From the NCBI GenBank assembly GCA_029204225.1, contig CM055100.1, positions 31,833,645 through 31,897,644 of the forward strand: DNA of 64,000 bases. The letters are read 5' to 3'. This document shows positions 1 through 11,313 of the stretch, in pieces. This DNA comes from Diphasiastrum complanatum. Lineage: Eukaryota > Streptophyta > Lycopodiopsida > Lycopodiales > Lycopodiaceae. The stretch's first letter is position 1, and each line of letters starts with the position of its first letter. Under the pieces are notes generated by a model. It was not told the origin of the DNA. It saw only the letters and a list, made by a program, of their open reading frames with translations, and made no database searches. The position numbers were made by a program, and so were the translations under genes.

Positions 1-1727
1 GTCTCATTATAGGCCCTAACATTCCTTCCCCTTTAGCCCCCCAATGACAAAACTCGATACATCTTTCATGATCTTTGTTGAATCTCCCACATGTCCTTTT
101 GACATTAGTGGTATTCGAGTACTATCTACTCATGAAAAATGGAATTGCTCAATCACCTAGTCCAATCTAATTTTTGAAGCTAGTAGATCCCTTTAGAGAA
201 TGCAATTTATGATTGCTTCATTTTTTGATCTAGTACTAGAGATAATGAGATATTCTTGAAGAATGAGATTCCCAATCACTTTTTTGACTCCCTACTAGTA
301 CTTGCTTAGGTTTATGGATTGATGTACCATGCTCTCATAATATAACCAAGTTTAAAACCAAGTCCCTACTTCGCTATTAAAATATTGGATGTATTCTAGA
401 TCCCTTTGATAGTTCAAATGAGGAAGCTTCCTTTATGATCTACTACGGGGCAATACCTAGGAGATATCTTGATGCACTTCCTTATTGGTAGTTGCTCCAA
501 CTTCGAAAATACTAATCAGAAGACCATATCTCCTATAAAATATCTGGATCTGCACAAATCTTGCGCATAACTTGTGCTTTGTTGAAGCCTTGGAGAGATC
601 GTGCCAAGCTATTGCTAACCTCTATTGCATCTCATATTGCCATAAACTACGCTTCACTAGGTTTAGTGTACAAGATCCTTACGGTGGTAAATCAGTCTCG
701 ACCATAGGCCAGCTCAACTAAACACTTCTTAGTGGACAAGTTACACTTTCATCATAAGCAACTACTTGTGTCATAGGTACTTTACGTATTTGGTCTATAT
801 TATCAAAGATATGCACAAAATGTTGCTCAAAATTGATTGGCCCTTTTTTTCTACCCATCTATCTTTTTGCGCTTTTCCTGCACACTCACAACATTTGTGC
901 ATTTGTTATAACGAATTCAAGATGCTAGCAGTGAAAAGAGGGAGAAGTGGGAGCAATTGTTTTACTTATTGGATCCAAAAATGGACCAAATGGTGTGCAA
1001 ACTATAGGTAATGAAATGAAAAACTACATCAAGCAAGATATTTGACGTGAAAACATCATAAAATTGCTTTTGGAGGGTAATGATATATTTTTCCACATTG
1101 TGAGAACAAGAAATCATGTGTCAATTAATCTGGGGGCATCATTCAATCTTGCAATGGAAAAGAGACAAGGTTGGTGTTAATATGTTCAAATTTGAAGTTT
1201 AATAAACTCAAAAGTGTGACAAATAAGTACCACTTTTCTTTGCCTTCTACAGACTATGTAGTTGATTGTCCTGCTAGATCACATTATCTTGGTTCACGGA
1301 GCTGTATATGATTGTTTGAGAGGACCTTGCAATTAAAGCAAGGATGTATCTAAACAAAATGTCATGCTCGTTGATTGCACCTTTCCTCGCCTTGTGATTT
1401 AGAGTTCGATACCATTCAGGCACACATGAACATATAATTTTAAAAGATTCAGGCACATATTCAATTTATCAGATACCTCTAGAGTCCTTTGGACAAGGTG
1501 ACAATTACATAGTGACTGCTTTATTGTATGATTATATTGCCTTTGAAAGGAATGGCCAGACCACACAATTGAAATATTTTTGCAGCTTCTTGTGAGTGCC
1601 AGGGAGTACGAACTGGTTTTTGAAAGACAATGATACTAATGATGTTGAGCAGTTGTTATCAGGTATATTTTCACATCGAGTCAATATCAGTCCATGCCAT
1701 TATCCATTAAATGACTTGTGCATGCAG
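1..1727. other. No gene recognised; 5' side or intron of the HMCES-like gene
   Basis: This AT-rich stretch has no convincing coding region; the short open frames in it look random. It should contain, or be upstream of, the missing 5' exons of the HMCES-like gene that follows. I looked for the N-terminal catalytic Met-Cys-Gly start of the SRAP domain and for the exon preceding the RMPVIL motif and found neither, so those exons are probably left of the window or lost. The first 50 bases contain a pyrimidine-rich run after CCCTAACA that could be the complement of a retroelement polypurine tract, but no coding sequence supports this. Confidence 0.5.
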
Positions 1728-2866
1728 ATAGAATGCCAGTGATATTAGACAATGCAGAAAGCATCCATGCCTGGATAGATCAGGAACTTGCAGAACTGGA
1801 ATTTCAGAAGCTACTGCGACCTTATGAAGGGCATGATCTGGTAAAGAATGAGGAATTCTCATCTTATGAAGTTGTGAATTAGCCCACTGATTTATGATTA
1901 GCCTACACCCTCCAATATGCTTTGATTGTGAAAGCTGTTTTTCTGTGTTGATATTGCTCCCTCCCCTCCCTTTTTATGGATCTTGGGCTTGTAAACTAGC
2001 CATCTCAAAAATATTTTTGGATTCTCTGGCAGGTTTGGTACCCTGTTACTCCTGCAATGGGGAAACCTTCTTTTGATGGACCTCAGTGTGTGGAGGAGGT
2101 ATAAAGTAATGGAAATTCATTCCTTACTGTTAATTGTTTCAGCTGGCAATCTTATAGGCATTATACTAGCATGAGCTCCCACTGTGCAGGCATCCCCACC
2201 GAGAAAAGTGATTGCCACTTCAAGCTTCTACCTGATTTTTGGTCTCTTCCAACATGTTTGCACTTTGTTATTGTCTTGCTTCATAAGCGCAGTATGCTTC
2301 ATAATAGCATACCTGAGCCTAAAAAGTTTTTCAGTCAAGCTTAAAGGTATCAGTACAGTATGCCCCATGATGTAGCTCGTTTGGTCATGCTGCAGCTTAA
2401 ACCCAAAAGTTCGAGCAAAAGTTTAATGTCACAGCTTTTTAGCAAAGCAAAATCAGAGAAATCTGATTCAGAATCTACCGATATACATAGTTTTCTCAGA
2501 GATGGTTCTACAAGTAAAGTTCTCTCAAGTGCAGACTATTCTGAAGCTGCTCTAAGTGAAGAGGAAAAGAAAGCCGTTGCTGCTGGTATGGAACCTGATG
2601 AAGAAAAACCCAAAGAAGTGCTATCCAATCATGGTGATAGGGAACATGATAGCAAGGTCAGAAATTCTTTTGGGATGCAGCTTCCTCAGAAGCACAGCCT
2701 TGGAGAAAGTTGTGCCAAAAGCAGCTCTCAGGACACCAAGGAAGACAAGGTAAGGAGCGAAATAAAAAGGAGAAAAACAACAGATTCGTTGAAAAGCACG
2801 AAGGGCGATGACCTCATTTGCAAAGATCACCAAAAAACCCTTCTCACATTTTTCCATAAGCAGTAG
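1728..2866 (+). CDS. HMCES: HMCES/SRAP-type abasic-site crosslinking protein, last three exons (5' incomplete)
   Basis: The family (SOS response-associated peptidase; HMCES in animals, YedK in bacteria) forms a protective covalent link to abasic sites in single-stranded DNA at replication forks in the nucleus. Visible exons are 1728-1840, 2033-2098 and 2396-2866, with AG acceptors, GT donors and compatible phases. The first encodes DRMPVIL with the D codon split by the upstream intron; the catalytic His normally just before it would lie in the missing exon. The second gives VWYPVTPAMGKPSFDGPQC, a highly conserved end of the SRAP fold. The third is a Ser/Lys/Glu-rich tail of about 156 residues ending in QKTLLTFF, a textbook PIP box (Q-x-x-L-x-x-F-F), as expected for a protein travelling with PCNA. 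The N-terminal catalytic Cys exon is not in the window, so intactness cannot be judged. The family call is firm from the motifs; exact splice sites are inferred. Confidence 0.85.
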
Positions 2867-3982
2867 GACATGTATCTGTGAGTTGTTAGTCAAGTCAGAA
2901 GCTGCACATTTGAAATAGCAAAGAACTCATCAAAGCTTGTCTATCGTGGGCACCTGCTCTAAGACTCTCATCCTGTATGTAAAGAAGTCCTTGGAGGAAT
3001 CAACTGATTCTAAAGCATTTTCACATGAGTTATGAGACAATCTTTTCCATTCTGCTAGATTTGAGCATTACCTAGTTCCAAAAGGCAACGATCTACCGTG
3101 TCCAATCACTCATGTTGTTTGTAATCAACATAAAGAGTGTGCTGTCATGTCATGTAACTTGAGTGTGTGCTTATAAGTTTCCATTCACCTTCAGGGGTCG
3201 ACAAAATCAGAAGACAAGACATCTGCACTTGTTTGGAGAGTTTTGGAAGTCTTTTATCACCCAAAAGAAAATCTTATCCTTTTCACATTTCAGGATACTT
3301 GTAAGGTAATCTATGTTGTTTTGTCACCTCTTTCTCTTAGAGTGCTGAAGTATTATTGATTTTAAGTTATTGCGAATGTGATTGCCTGTCATGATGACAT
3401 TCTTTACACTCTAAAACCTTGCCGCAGTTGTTAGGAGCATATGTATTTCCTTCATGTAAGTAATCCTAAACATCTGGTTTTCTCATATATGGGGCAAGCT
3501 CATATCACATCAAATAAAAAGCTTATGCAAAAAGAAGTGTTATCCAAGATGGAAAGTTGTTTTCACAAGAGAAAATAAAGAGAGCACTAAACTACCAACA
3601 CATGCTAAGACCCACTACAAAACAAACTAACAAAATTCAAAACTATTTCACCTAATGCTCTTTGTTTTGCCATAATTAGCATGTCAACTTCCAATCTAAG
3701 CTACACATGACTTTTGCTATGCATAGGAGATTTATGTGTCTTTTACTTTTTTAATATAACTTTGAAGAAACCAAGATCGCATAAGAGAAACTTAGGAGAT
3801 AGGAAGACTTTTTAGTTGCATGGACGCATGTCCTACTCCACTCGATGACCTCACTTGGGTTGCATGGCAACATCACATCATCACACCTCACGCCTCACAC
3901 CTCTCTCATGCTTGGGATGCCTGCATGAGCCCCTAGTAGTCACCATATAAGGAGGTAGTGGGCCTTTTTTCCCATGGATTAT

Positions 3983-3983
<1 letters not shown>
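2867..3983. other. 3' flank of the HMCES-like gene, no gene seen
   Basis: AT-rich sequence after the HMCES-like stop codon. It presumably includes the 3' UTR and polyadenylation region, but no single signal stands out. No open frame resembles a known protein. Confidence 0.5.

Positions 3984-4015
<32 letters not shown>
3984..4015. repeat. (CT)16 microsatellite
   Basis: Uninterrupted CT dinucleotide run of about 32 bases. Confidence 0.97.
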
Positions 4016-4017
<2 letters not shown>

Positions 4018-4061
4018 TAGCTTTGAAAAATAAGTACTTGATTTTATTTCTCCTGTGTTTC

Positions 4062-4425
4062 ACCTCAAACTCGGCCTCCAAGATGCATAGTTAAAAGCTT
4101 TGAATGGACTTTTACCACTTTTGATGCTTGAAACTTGGCCTCCAAAATGCATGCATAATTATACTTTACTTTTGAATGGATTTTATCACACTTGATGCTT
4201 GAAACTTGGCCTCCAAGATGCATGCATAATTATAGATTACTTTTAAATGGATTTCATCACATTTGATTATGGAAACTTGGCCTTTAAAATTCATCCATGA
4301 TTACAACCTACTTTTGAATGTTGTTCACCACATTTGATGCTTGAAACTCAAGACTTCCATGATGCATGCAAGAACATAGCTTACTCTTGAATGGATTTGT
4401 CCACATTTGATGCTTGAAATAAAAT
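4062..4425. repeat. Minisatellite, about five copies of a 71-bp unit
   Basis: The phrase TTGATGCTTGAAACTTGGCC, or a variant of it, recurs at about 4121, 4192, 4263, 4334 and 4407, followed in each copy by CTCCAAGATGCATGCATAAT-like sequence and ACTTTTGAATGGAT. Spacing is 71 bp with a slightly longer last interval. Copies differ by point changes and small gaps, so the array is moderately old. It is non-coding. Confidence 0.92.
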
Positions 4426-4768
4426 TTTTTATTGTATTGTGTTGTAATGTTTTCACTTGTTTGTGAAAAGTTTTGAATTGGATGGGATTGGTTAAAGTGA
4501 TCAAAACACTAGAAATAGGTAGGCATTCTCAGTAGTATAGCTCTATGAGTAATTTAGTGTGAGACTAAGAAAAAATTACAAGAGCAAGAAAACTCGACCT
4601 CCCAACACTTATGTGAAATATTTTGTTAAAATTCTCTATAATAAAGCCCAACAAGTACAATGTGACTTGGTATGAGTAGGTTGATTCAATAAGAATTTTA
4701 TCTACCAAATTTTTTCAACTAACAAAATTGTTTGTTGGTAAGTAGGAAATCCTTTCTAATGAAGTCCA
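4426..4768. other. Unannotated spacer
   Basis: AT-rich sequence between the minisatellite and the first LTR remnant. I see no gene or recognisable element. Confidence 0.5.
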
Positions 4769-5083
4769 TGTTGGGGGAGTTGCGGATCCCAAGGCAACCC
4801 TAACCCTAGTTAATAAGTGAGCGGGATTTGGCACCTTGCATGTGTAAGTCCAACCCGATGATCACATAGTTATTTGATTAATTAGGAAGTCAATAAAAGG
4901 ACTTTAGGTCTTTTTGCAGGACTTTTAATGTCGTAGGCCAAAATGTCAAGTTAGTGAATAAAGTTGGAACTCCTACCAAAATTGGTTCAAATTCAAATTC
5001 AAATTGGTTCCCTCCAATTATTGAATGGGTTTTCACTCTTTTTAAGTTTGAATAGTTAGGGAGGTAGAAATGGGCCAATAGGA
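4769..5083 (+). repeat. LTR remnant 1 (truncated)
   Basis: Begins TGTTGGGGGAGTTGCGG and is homologous to the complete LTR at 11314-11955. It lacks about 150 bp just inside its start and stops at GGGCCAATAGG, where the sequence switches into a gypsy reverse transcriptase remnant. The promoter-proximal right part with the TATA box is missing. Confidence 0.75.
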
Positions 5084-5809
5084 AATTTACTTGGATGACC
5101 TTAGAGTCCAATAGCACAAATACAGATTACCTGGATCGTTTGGAAAGAGTATTTGAACATTGTCGTAAGTATCAAATCTCCTTAGAAACAGAAAAGTGTC
5201 AGATATGGGTTTCTCACGAAGTTGTTCTCGAGCATGTGGTATCAAGACATGGCATTGCTACGGATTATTCCAAAATGAAAGTCATTATGGAATTACTACC
5301 GCCAGCAACAATTCGCGAAGTTTATATTTTTATGGGTCATGCGAATTAATATCGAATTTTTATTATATTCTTTGCTGATCTTGCGAGACCTATATACAAA
5401 CTGACCATTGTTTCTATTGGGACAGTTGAGGCATTAGAAGCCTTTGAAAAATTGAAAAAAGCATTAGCTTCGGCACCGATACTACGTGCTCAAGATTGGA
5501 TAATTGTATTTCTTGTTCACATTGATGCCTCAAAATTTGCTATCGGATCAATTTTGACGTAGCCAGGTGAATACAAGAAAAACTATCCCATACGATTTGC
5601 AAGCAGGCAACTTACAGATTCAGAAAAAAACTATTCGACAACAGAACGTGAAGCGTTGGCCATGATTTTTTCTATACGGAATTTCGACATTATCTTATGG
5701 AAACGCACTTTGCATTTTATACGGATCACCAAGCGTTGCTTTATTTGGTAAACAAGACGTGTAATACAAGGCGAATTGCAAGATGGTTACTTTTATTAAC
5801 AGAGGCTGT
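5084..5809 (+). pseudogene. Gypsy reverse transcriptase / RNase H remnant, copy 1
   Basis: Translated pieces read as the end of a Ty3-gypsy RT (thumb/connection: LERVFEHCRKYQISLETEKC, then a degraded version of the family's LGHVVS and FLGHANYYR phrases) followed by RNase H (HIDASKFAIGSILT, SEKNYSTTEREALAM, and a frameshifted TDHQALLYLVNK-like segment). Several in-frame stops and at least one frameshift are present. Protease, the catalytic RT palm and integrase are absent. The fragment begins exactly where the LTR remnant is cut, so it was joined by deletion or recombination. It is non-functional. Confidence 0.8.
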
Positions 5810-6190
5810 AGGCCTGAATGGCATCGATGGCACTGGAGGGGTTGTGCTGCGCACATACACCCTCTGAGGAGCTGGAGGAACTGTAGGCACCTTATGCAGC
5901 TGCTTTGGCTGGGACTCTGTGTATGGCATGTTGGCAAGAGATGAAGGGGGTGCCCTGACACTCGGCATCTGCTGGGCCTCTGAATCCAATGTGGCAACCA
6001 AGTCGGCCAGCTGGGCATCCGAATACAAATGCTCTGGGCTCTGGGACTCATCCTGTGCACCAGCCTCAAAATCATCCTCTGCACCAACCCCTGAATCAAC
6101 CCGTGCCTCATCATGTGCGCCCTGTAGACCCTGCATGGCCTCCCAATCTGTGCAATCAAAGTCATTTGGTGCCTCCTCTGGTGTGCCTCC
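5741..6190 (-). other. Reverse-strand open frame of unknown identity, copy 1
   Basis: An open frame on the - strand runs from about 6190 to 5741. The part before about 5810 (reading leftward) is rich in Ala, Pro, Gln, Asp and Glu, with phrases such as EDDFEAGAQDESQSPEH and LADLVATLDSEAQQMPSV. The last residues overlap the opposite-strand RNase H remnant and are chance coding. The composition recalls the acidic, low-complexity C-terminal tail of some plant DNA transposases, but I recognise no domain. The upstream boundary is a TGA. It may be a captured gene scrap. Confidence 0.3.
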
Positions 6191-7954
6191 TCATGTTGGG
6201 AGAGAGGGAGGAAGAATAAATGACGAACACGAACGAGAAACGAACTCGAACAGAAAATGTTCGTGCGTAGCGGAATGAGTTAAATGACTCTCTCCCTAAG
6301 CATGACTACGCCTATCATAATGAGGAGAACTTTAGTGATAGAAATCACAGTCATTCTAGATTATGTAGCCAAACATTTAATGGATGAAGTGCTAGATGAA
6401 TAATTTGTCGCGAATTGCAAGACAAATTATCTGTCGCGAATGATTCGCGAAGAGCTGGACTGTGCTCGATTGATAATTAGTCACGAATTATTCGCGAAGA
6501 CTAAAAGTTGATCGTCTATTACCAGAAAGAGCAACTAGAAAGGTTAGATAGAATGAAGAATAAGCATAGCAATATTGACAGATCTAAAACGCAAAACAAA
6601 TGAACTGTGTCAGATTAAGTATATCAAGTATACAAGTCAATAATGCGATAGAGCACAAGACTGTAGCGGACGAAACCACATGCCCTACAAAGCTTATTTC
6701 TGTCTGTAATGAGAAAATGAAACTTCTTCTCTTAGTCTCTTCTTCACTCACTTGATCATCTGATCATCATCATCATCGAATACGCAGATGGTATCCAATA
6801 TATTTACATAATATTACAGGTGTGCAGATGCGAAAGTACAGAGTGGATGTGCTGTTTGTAGGAGATCGTGGGTGGCTACAATTGTTGTCCAATCTGTTAG
6901 CGCAAGTGCATGGGGTGAGGGTGAAAAGGGTGCGACGTTTGCCAGTGTTGAAGTGAACGTTGGTGATGATGCAAAAGTGCGTCACTCTTACGAATGGCCT
7001 TAGGATAAGATTTACAGGGTGCCTTATCTGTTAGGGCACCTTTGGCATTTAGTAAAGTAGTGTCCCCTTTTCGCCTGTCACCATGACCTGTGTAAGAACA
7101 CAGTGTCGTGATTCATTCGCCTTTTTTTCGTCTGTGCGAATTTGCGTGTAAAAATGTAGACTGCGTGACAATGTTAGAAAAAATATGCAGCATGAATGGA
7201 GGCAGATTAAAATTGGGATTTAGGAGAGTAGGAGGAGTAAATCCAACATGCCTTCCAACATTGGATTTCAATCCAAATAAACCAATGGCGTCAGATAGTG
7301 TCAAAGATCGGCTGCCAGTCGCAAGATTATATTTCTGTGCTGCCATGATGGGAGGCTCCTGAAAATCTCGTTTCAATGCTTGGACAACCTCAAAGTGGAT
7401 CGCCGGCGCCCATCGCTATTTTTGCCACACAACTTGGATTTCAACACTGCCCAGTAGATAGGAAAGAGAGCCTTACCACAACCAAATCTACTCAAAAAAT
7501 TTGCAGCAAACAAAGAGATGAAAGTAGGAGCACGAGATGTCTTTCAATCTGCAACCAAAATGCCCAAAAGATGATGGAAAGATGGCTATCTTTATGCACA
7601 AAAAAACCAGCTTCTTGAAAATCAGGTTAGCTTTGATTGAAGCCTCCAACGAAACCTAATTAGGAAGCTAGGTGTGATCAACACACTCTCCAATAGGACT
7701 GTTGAAAGCGCCCTACTGCTTGGTGAGAATCTACAAATTTCTAGCCACAAGTTGACCTAATTATTTATTTGAAATGGCTTTAGTCTTCACTAAATTCTTT
7801 CTATTGTTGCATACAGAGGGCAAAATGAACTTCTCAGTTAGCATGAGAAGGTGCAGTATCTTTTAATAAAGATTCGTTGTGATGCTAATAAAAGCCCACA
7901 ATAATTGCATCTCGTAGGTGTCGTGGGTCCACCACCAGTTTTGGTGGGGGATAC
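6191..7954. other. Unrecognised internal sequence of the duplicated unit, copy 1
   Basis: No conserved protein is seen. Notable pieces are a cluster of TCGCGAAT / ATTCGCGA motifs between 6408 and 6500, a TGTTGGGAGAGAGG start near 6195 that resembles an LTR edge, and a short purine-rich run TTGGTGGGGGA just before the next LTR at 7955, which fits a polypurine tract. The short open frames here have no family resemblance. Confidence 0.5.
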
Positions 7955-8441
7955 TGTTGGAGGGTTTGCGGATTCCAAGAACGAGAGAGCTATTCCGCAA
8001 TATTCCTGCTCTCTTCTCCGTTCCCATTCTTCGCACTCCCTTGCCCCATCAAACATAGGTATGACACCTTTGTGCTCCTATTTAGCAAGTTACGATAGCA
8101 TTGTGTCTCATCATACCATGGCTACTCTCGCCCTCTCATCAAGAATCTCTCGAGATCCAAGATAGGTGGAAACAAGTGAGAGAAATTTGGCACCCTGCTG
8201 TGTAAGTCCAACCCGATGATAACATAGTTATTTGATTAATTAGGAAGTCAATAAAAGGACTTTAGGCCTTTTTGCGGGACTTTTAATGTCGCAGGCCTAA
8301 ATGTCAAGTTAGTGAATAAAGTTGGGACTCCCACCAAAATTGGTTCAAATTCAAATTCAAATTGGTTCCCTCCAATTATTGAATGGGTTTTCACTCTTTT
8401 TAAGTTTGAATAGTTAGGGAGGTAGAAATGGGCCAATAGGA
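7955..8441 (+). repeat. LTR remnant 2 (right part deleted)
   Basis: Begins TGTTGGAGGGTTTGCGG directly after a polypurine-like tract. It matches the complete LTR at 11314 until GGGCCAATAGG and is then cut at the same point as remnant 1 and fused to the gypsy RT fragment. The shared breakpoint shows the fusion predates the duplication. Confidence 0.8.
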
Positions 8442-9169
8442 AATTTACTTGGATGACCTTAGAGTCCAATAGCACAAATACAGATTACCTGGATCGTTTG
8501 GAAAGAGTATTTGAACATTGTCGTAAGTATCAAATCTCCTTAGAAACAGAAAAGTGTCAGATATGGGTTTCTCACGAAGTTGTTCTCGAGCATGTGGTAT
8601 CAAGACATGGCATTGCTACGGATTATTCCAAAATGAAAGTCATTATGGAATTACTACCGCCAGCAACAATTCGCGAAGTTTATATTTTTATGGGTCATGC
8701 GAATTAATATCGAATTTTTATTATATTCTTTGCTGATCTTGCGAGACCTATATACAAACTGACCATTGTTTCTATTGGGACAGTTGAGGCATTAGAAGCC
8801 TTTGAAAAATTGAAAAAAGCATTAGCTTCGGCACCGATACTACGTGCTCAAGATTGGATAATTGTATTTCTTGTTCACATTGATGCCTCAAAATTTGCTA
8901 TCGGATCAATTTTGACGTAGCCAGGTGAATACAAGAAAAACTATCCCATACGATTTGCAAGCAGGCAACTTACAGATTCAGAAAAAAAACTATTCGACAA
9001 CAGAACGTGAAGCGTTGGCCATGATTTTTTCTATACGGAATTTCGACATTATCTTATGGAAACGCACTTTGCATTTTATACGGATCACCAAGCGTTGCTT
9101 TATTTGGTAAACAAGACGTGTAATACAAGGCGAATTGCAAGATGGTTACTTTTATTAACAGAGGCTGTA
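8442..9169 (+). pseudogene. Gypsy reverse transcriptase / RNase H remnant, copy 2
   Basis: Near-identical duplicate of the remnant at 5084-5809, with the same stops and frameshift. It carries one extra A in the A-run near 8983, which opens a slightly longer RNase H reading (SEKNYSTTEREALAM in a shifted frame). Non-functional. Confidence 0.8.
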
Positions 9170-9549
9170 GGCCTGAATGGCATCGATGGCACTGGAGGAG
9201 TTGTGCTGCGCACATACACCCTCTGAGGAGCTGGAGGAACTGTAGGCACCTTATGCGGCTGCTTTGGCTGGGACTCTGTGTATGGCATGTTGGCAAGAGA
9301 TGAAGGGGGTGCCCTGACACTCGGCATCTGCTGGGCCTCTGAATCCAATGTGGCAACCAAGTCGGCCAGCTGGGCATCCGAATACAAATGCTCTGGGCTC
9401 TGGGACTCATCCTGTGCACCAGCCTCAAAATCATCCTCTGCACCAACCCCTGAATCAACCTGTGCCTCATCATGTGCGCCCTGTAGACCCTGCATGGCCT
9501 CCCAATCTGTGCAATCAAAGTCATTTGGTGCCTCCTCTGGTGTGCCTCC
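9100..9549 (-). other. Reverse-strand open frame of unknown identity, copy 2
   Basis: Duplicate of the - strand frame at 5741-6190 with a few substitutions (for example R to Q and L to P changes). Both copies have stayed open, which only reflects how recent the duplication is. No domain recognised. Confidence 0.3.
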
Positions 9550-11313
9550 TCATGTTGGGAGAGAGGGAGGAAGAATAAATGACGAACACGAACGAGAAAC
9601 GAACTCGAACAGAAAATGTTCGTGCGTAGCGGAATGAGTTAAATGACTCTCTCCCTAAGCATGACTACGCCTATCATAATGAGGAGAACTTTAGTGATAG
9701 AAATCACAGTCATTCTAGATTATGTAGCCAAACATTTAATGGATGAAGTGCTAGATGAATAATTTGTCGCGAATTGCAAGACAAATTATCTGTCGCGAAT
9801 GATTTGCGAAGAGCTGGACTGTGCTCGATTGATAATTAGTCACGAATTATTCGCGAAGACTAAAAGTTGATCGTCTATTACCAGAAAGAGCAACTAGAAA
9901 GGTTAGATAGAATGAAGAATAAGCATAGCAATATTGACAGATCTAAAACGCAAAACAAATGAACTGTGTCAGATTAAGTATATCAAGTATACAAGTCAAT
10001 AATGCGATAGAGCACAAGACTGTAGCGGACGAAACCACATGCCCTACAAAGCTTATTTCTGTCTGTAATGAGAAAATGAAACTTCTTCTCTTAGTCTCTT
10101 CTTCACTTACTTGATCATCTGATCATCATCATCATCAAATACGCAGATGGTATCCAATATATTTACATAATATTACAGGTGTGCAGATGCGAAAGTACAG
10201 AGTGGATGTGCTGTTTGTAGGAGATCGTGGGTGGCTACAATTGTTGTCCAATCTGTTAGCGCAAGTGCATGGGGTGAGGGTGAAAAGGGTGCGACGTTTG
10301 CCAGTGTTGAAGTGAACGTTGGTGATGATGCAAAAGTGCGTCACTCTTACGAATGGCCTTAGGATAAGATTTACAGGGTGCCTTATCTGTTAGGGCACCT
10401 TTGGCATTTAGTAAAGTAGTGTCCCCTTTTCGCCTGTCACCATGACCTGTGTAAGAACACAGTGTCGTGATTCATTCGCCTTTTTTTCGTCTGTGCGAAT
10501 TTGCGTGTAAAAATGTAGACTGCGTGACAATGTTAGAAAAAATATGCAGCATGAATGGAGGCAGATTAAAATTGGGATTTAGGAGAGTAGGAGGAGTAAA
10601 TCCAACATGCCTTCCAACATTGGATTTCAATCCAAATAAACCAATGGCGTCAGATAGTGTCAAAGATCGGCTGCCAGTCGCAAGATTATATTTCTGTGCT
10701 GCCATGATGGGAGGCTCCTGAAAATCTCGTTTCAATGCTTGGACAACCTCAAAGTGGATCGCCGGCGCCCATCGCTATTTTTGCCACACAACTTGGATTT
10801 CAACACTGCCCAGTAGATAGGAAAGAGAGCCTTACCACAACCAAATCTACTCAAAAAATTTGCAGCAAACAAAGAGATGAAAGTAGGAGCACGAGATGTC
10901 TTTCAATCTGCAACCAAAATGCCCAAAAGATGATGGAAAGATGGCTATCTTTATGCACAAAAAAACCAGCTTCTTGAAAATCAGGTTAGCTTTGATTGAA
11001 GCCTCCAACGAAACCTAATTAGGAAGCTAGGTGTGATCAACACACTCTCCAATAGGACTGTTGAAAGCGCCCTACTGCTTGGTGAGAATCTACAAATTTC
11101 TAGCCACAAGTTGACCTAATTATTTATTTGAAATGGCTTTAGTCTTCACTAAATTCTTTCTATTGTTGCATACAGAGGGCAAAATGAACTTCTCAGTTAG
11201 CATGAGAAGGTGCAGTATCTTTTAATAAAGATTCGTTGTGATGCTAATAAAAGCCCACAATAATTGCATCTCGTAGGTGTCGTGGGTCCACCACCAGTTT
11301 TGGTGGGGGATAC
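9550..11313. other. Unrecognised internal sequence of the duplicated unit, copy 2
   Basis: Duplicate of 6191-7954. Small differences include the loss of one CGCG site (GATTCGCGA to GATTTGCGA) and an ATCATCGAAT to ATCATCAAAT change. A polypurine-like TTGGTGGGGGA precedes the third LTR. Confidence 0.5.

Noticed and set aside
766-1011. Open frame beginning MCHRYF, superficially like the conserved Met-Cys-Gly start of SRAP proteins
   Set aside because: The residues after MC do not follow the family pattern and there is no splice donor leading in phase to the RMPVIL exon.
6773-6985. Cys/Thr-rich - strand open frame in the duplicated unit
   Set aside because: Short, no domain, flanked by low-complexity ATC repeats; likely chance.
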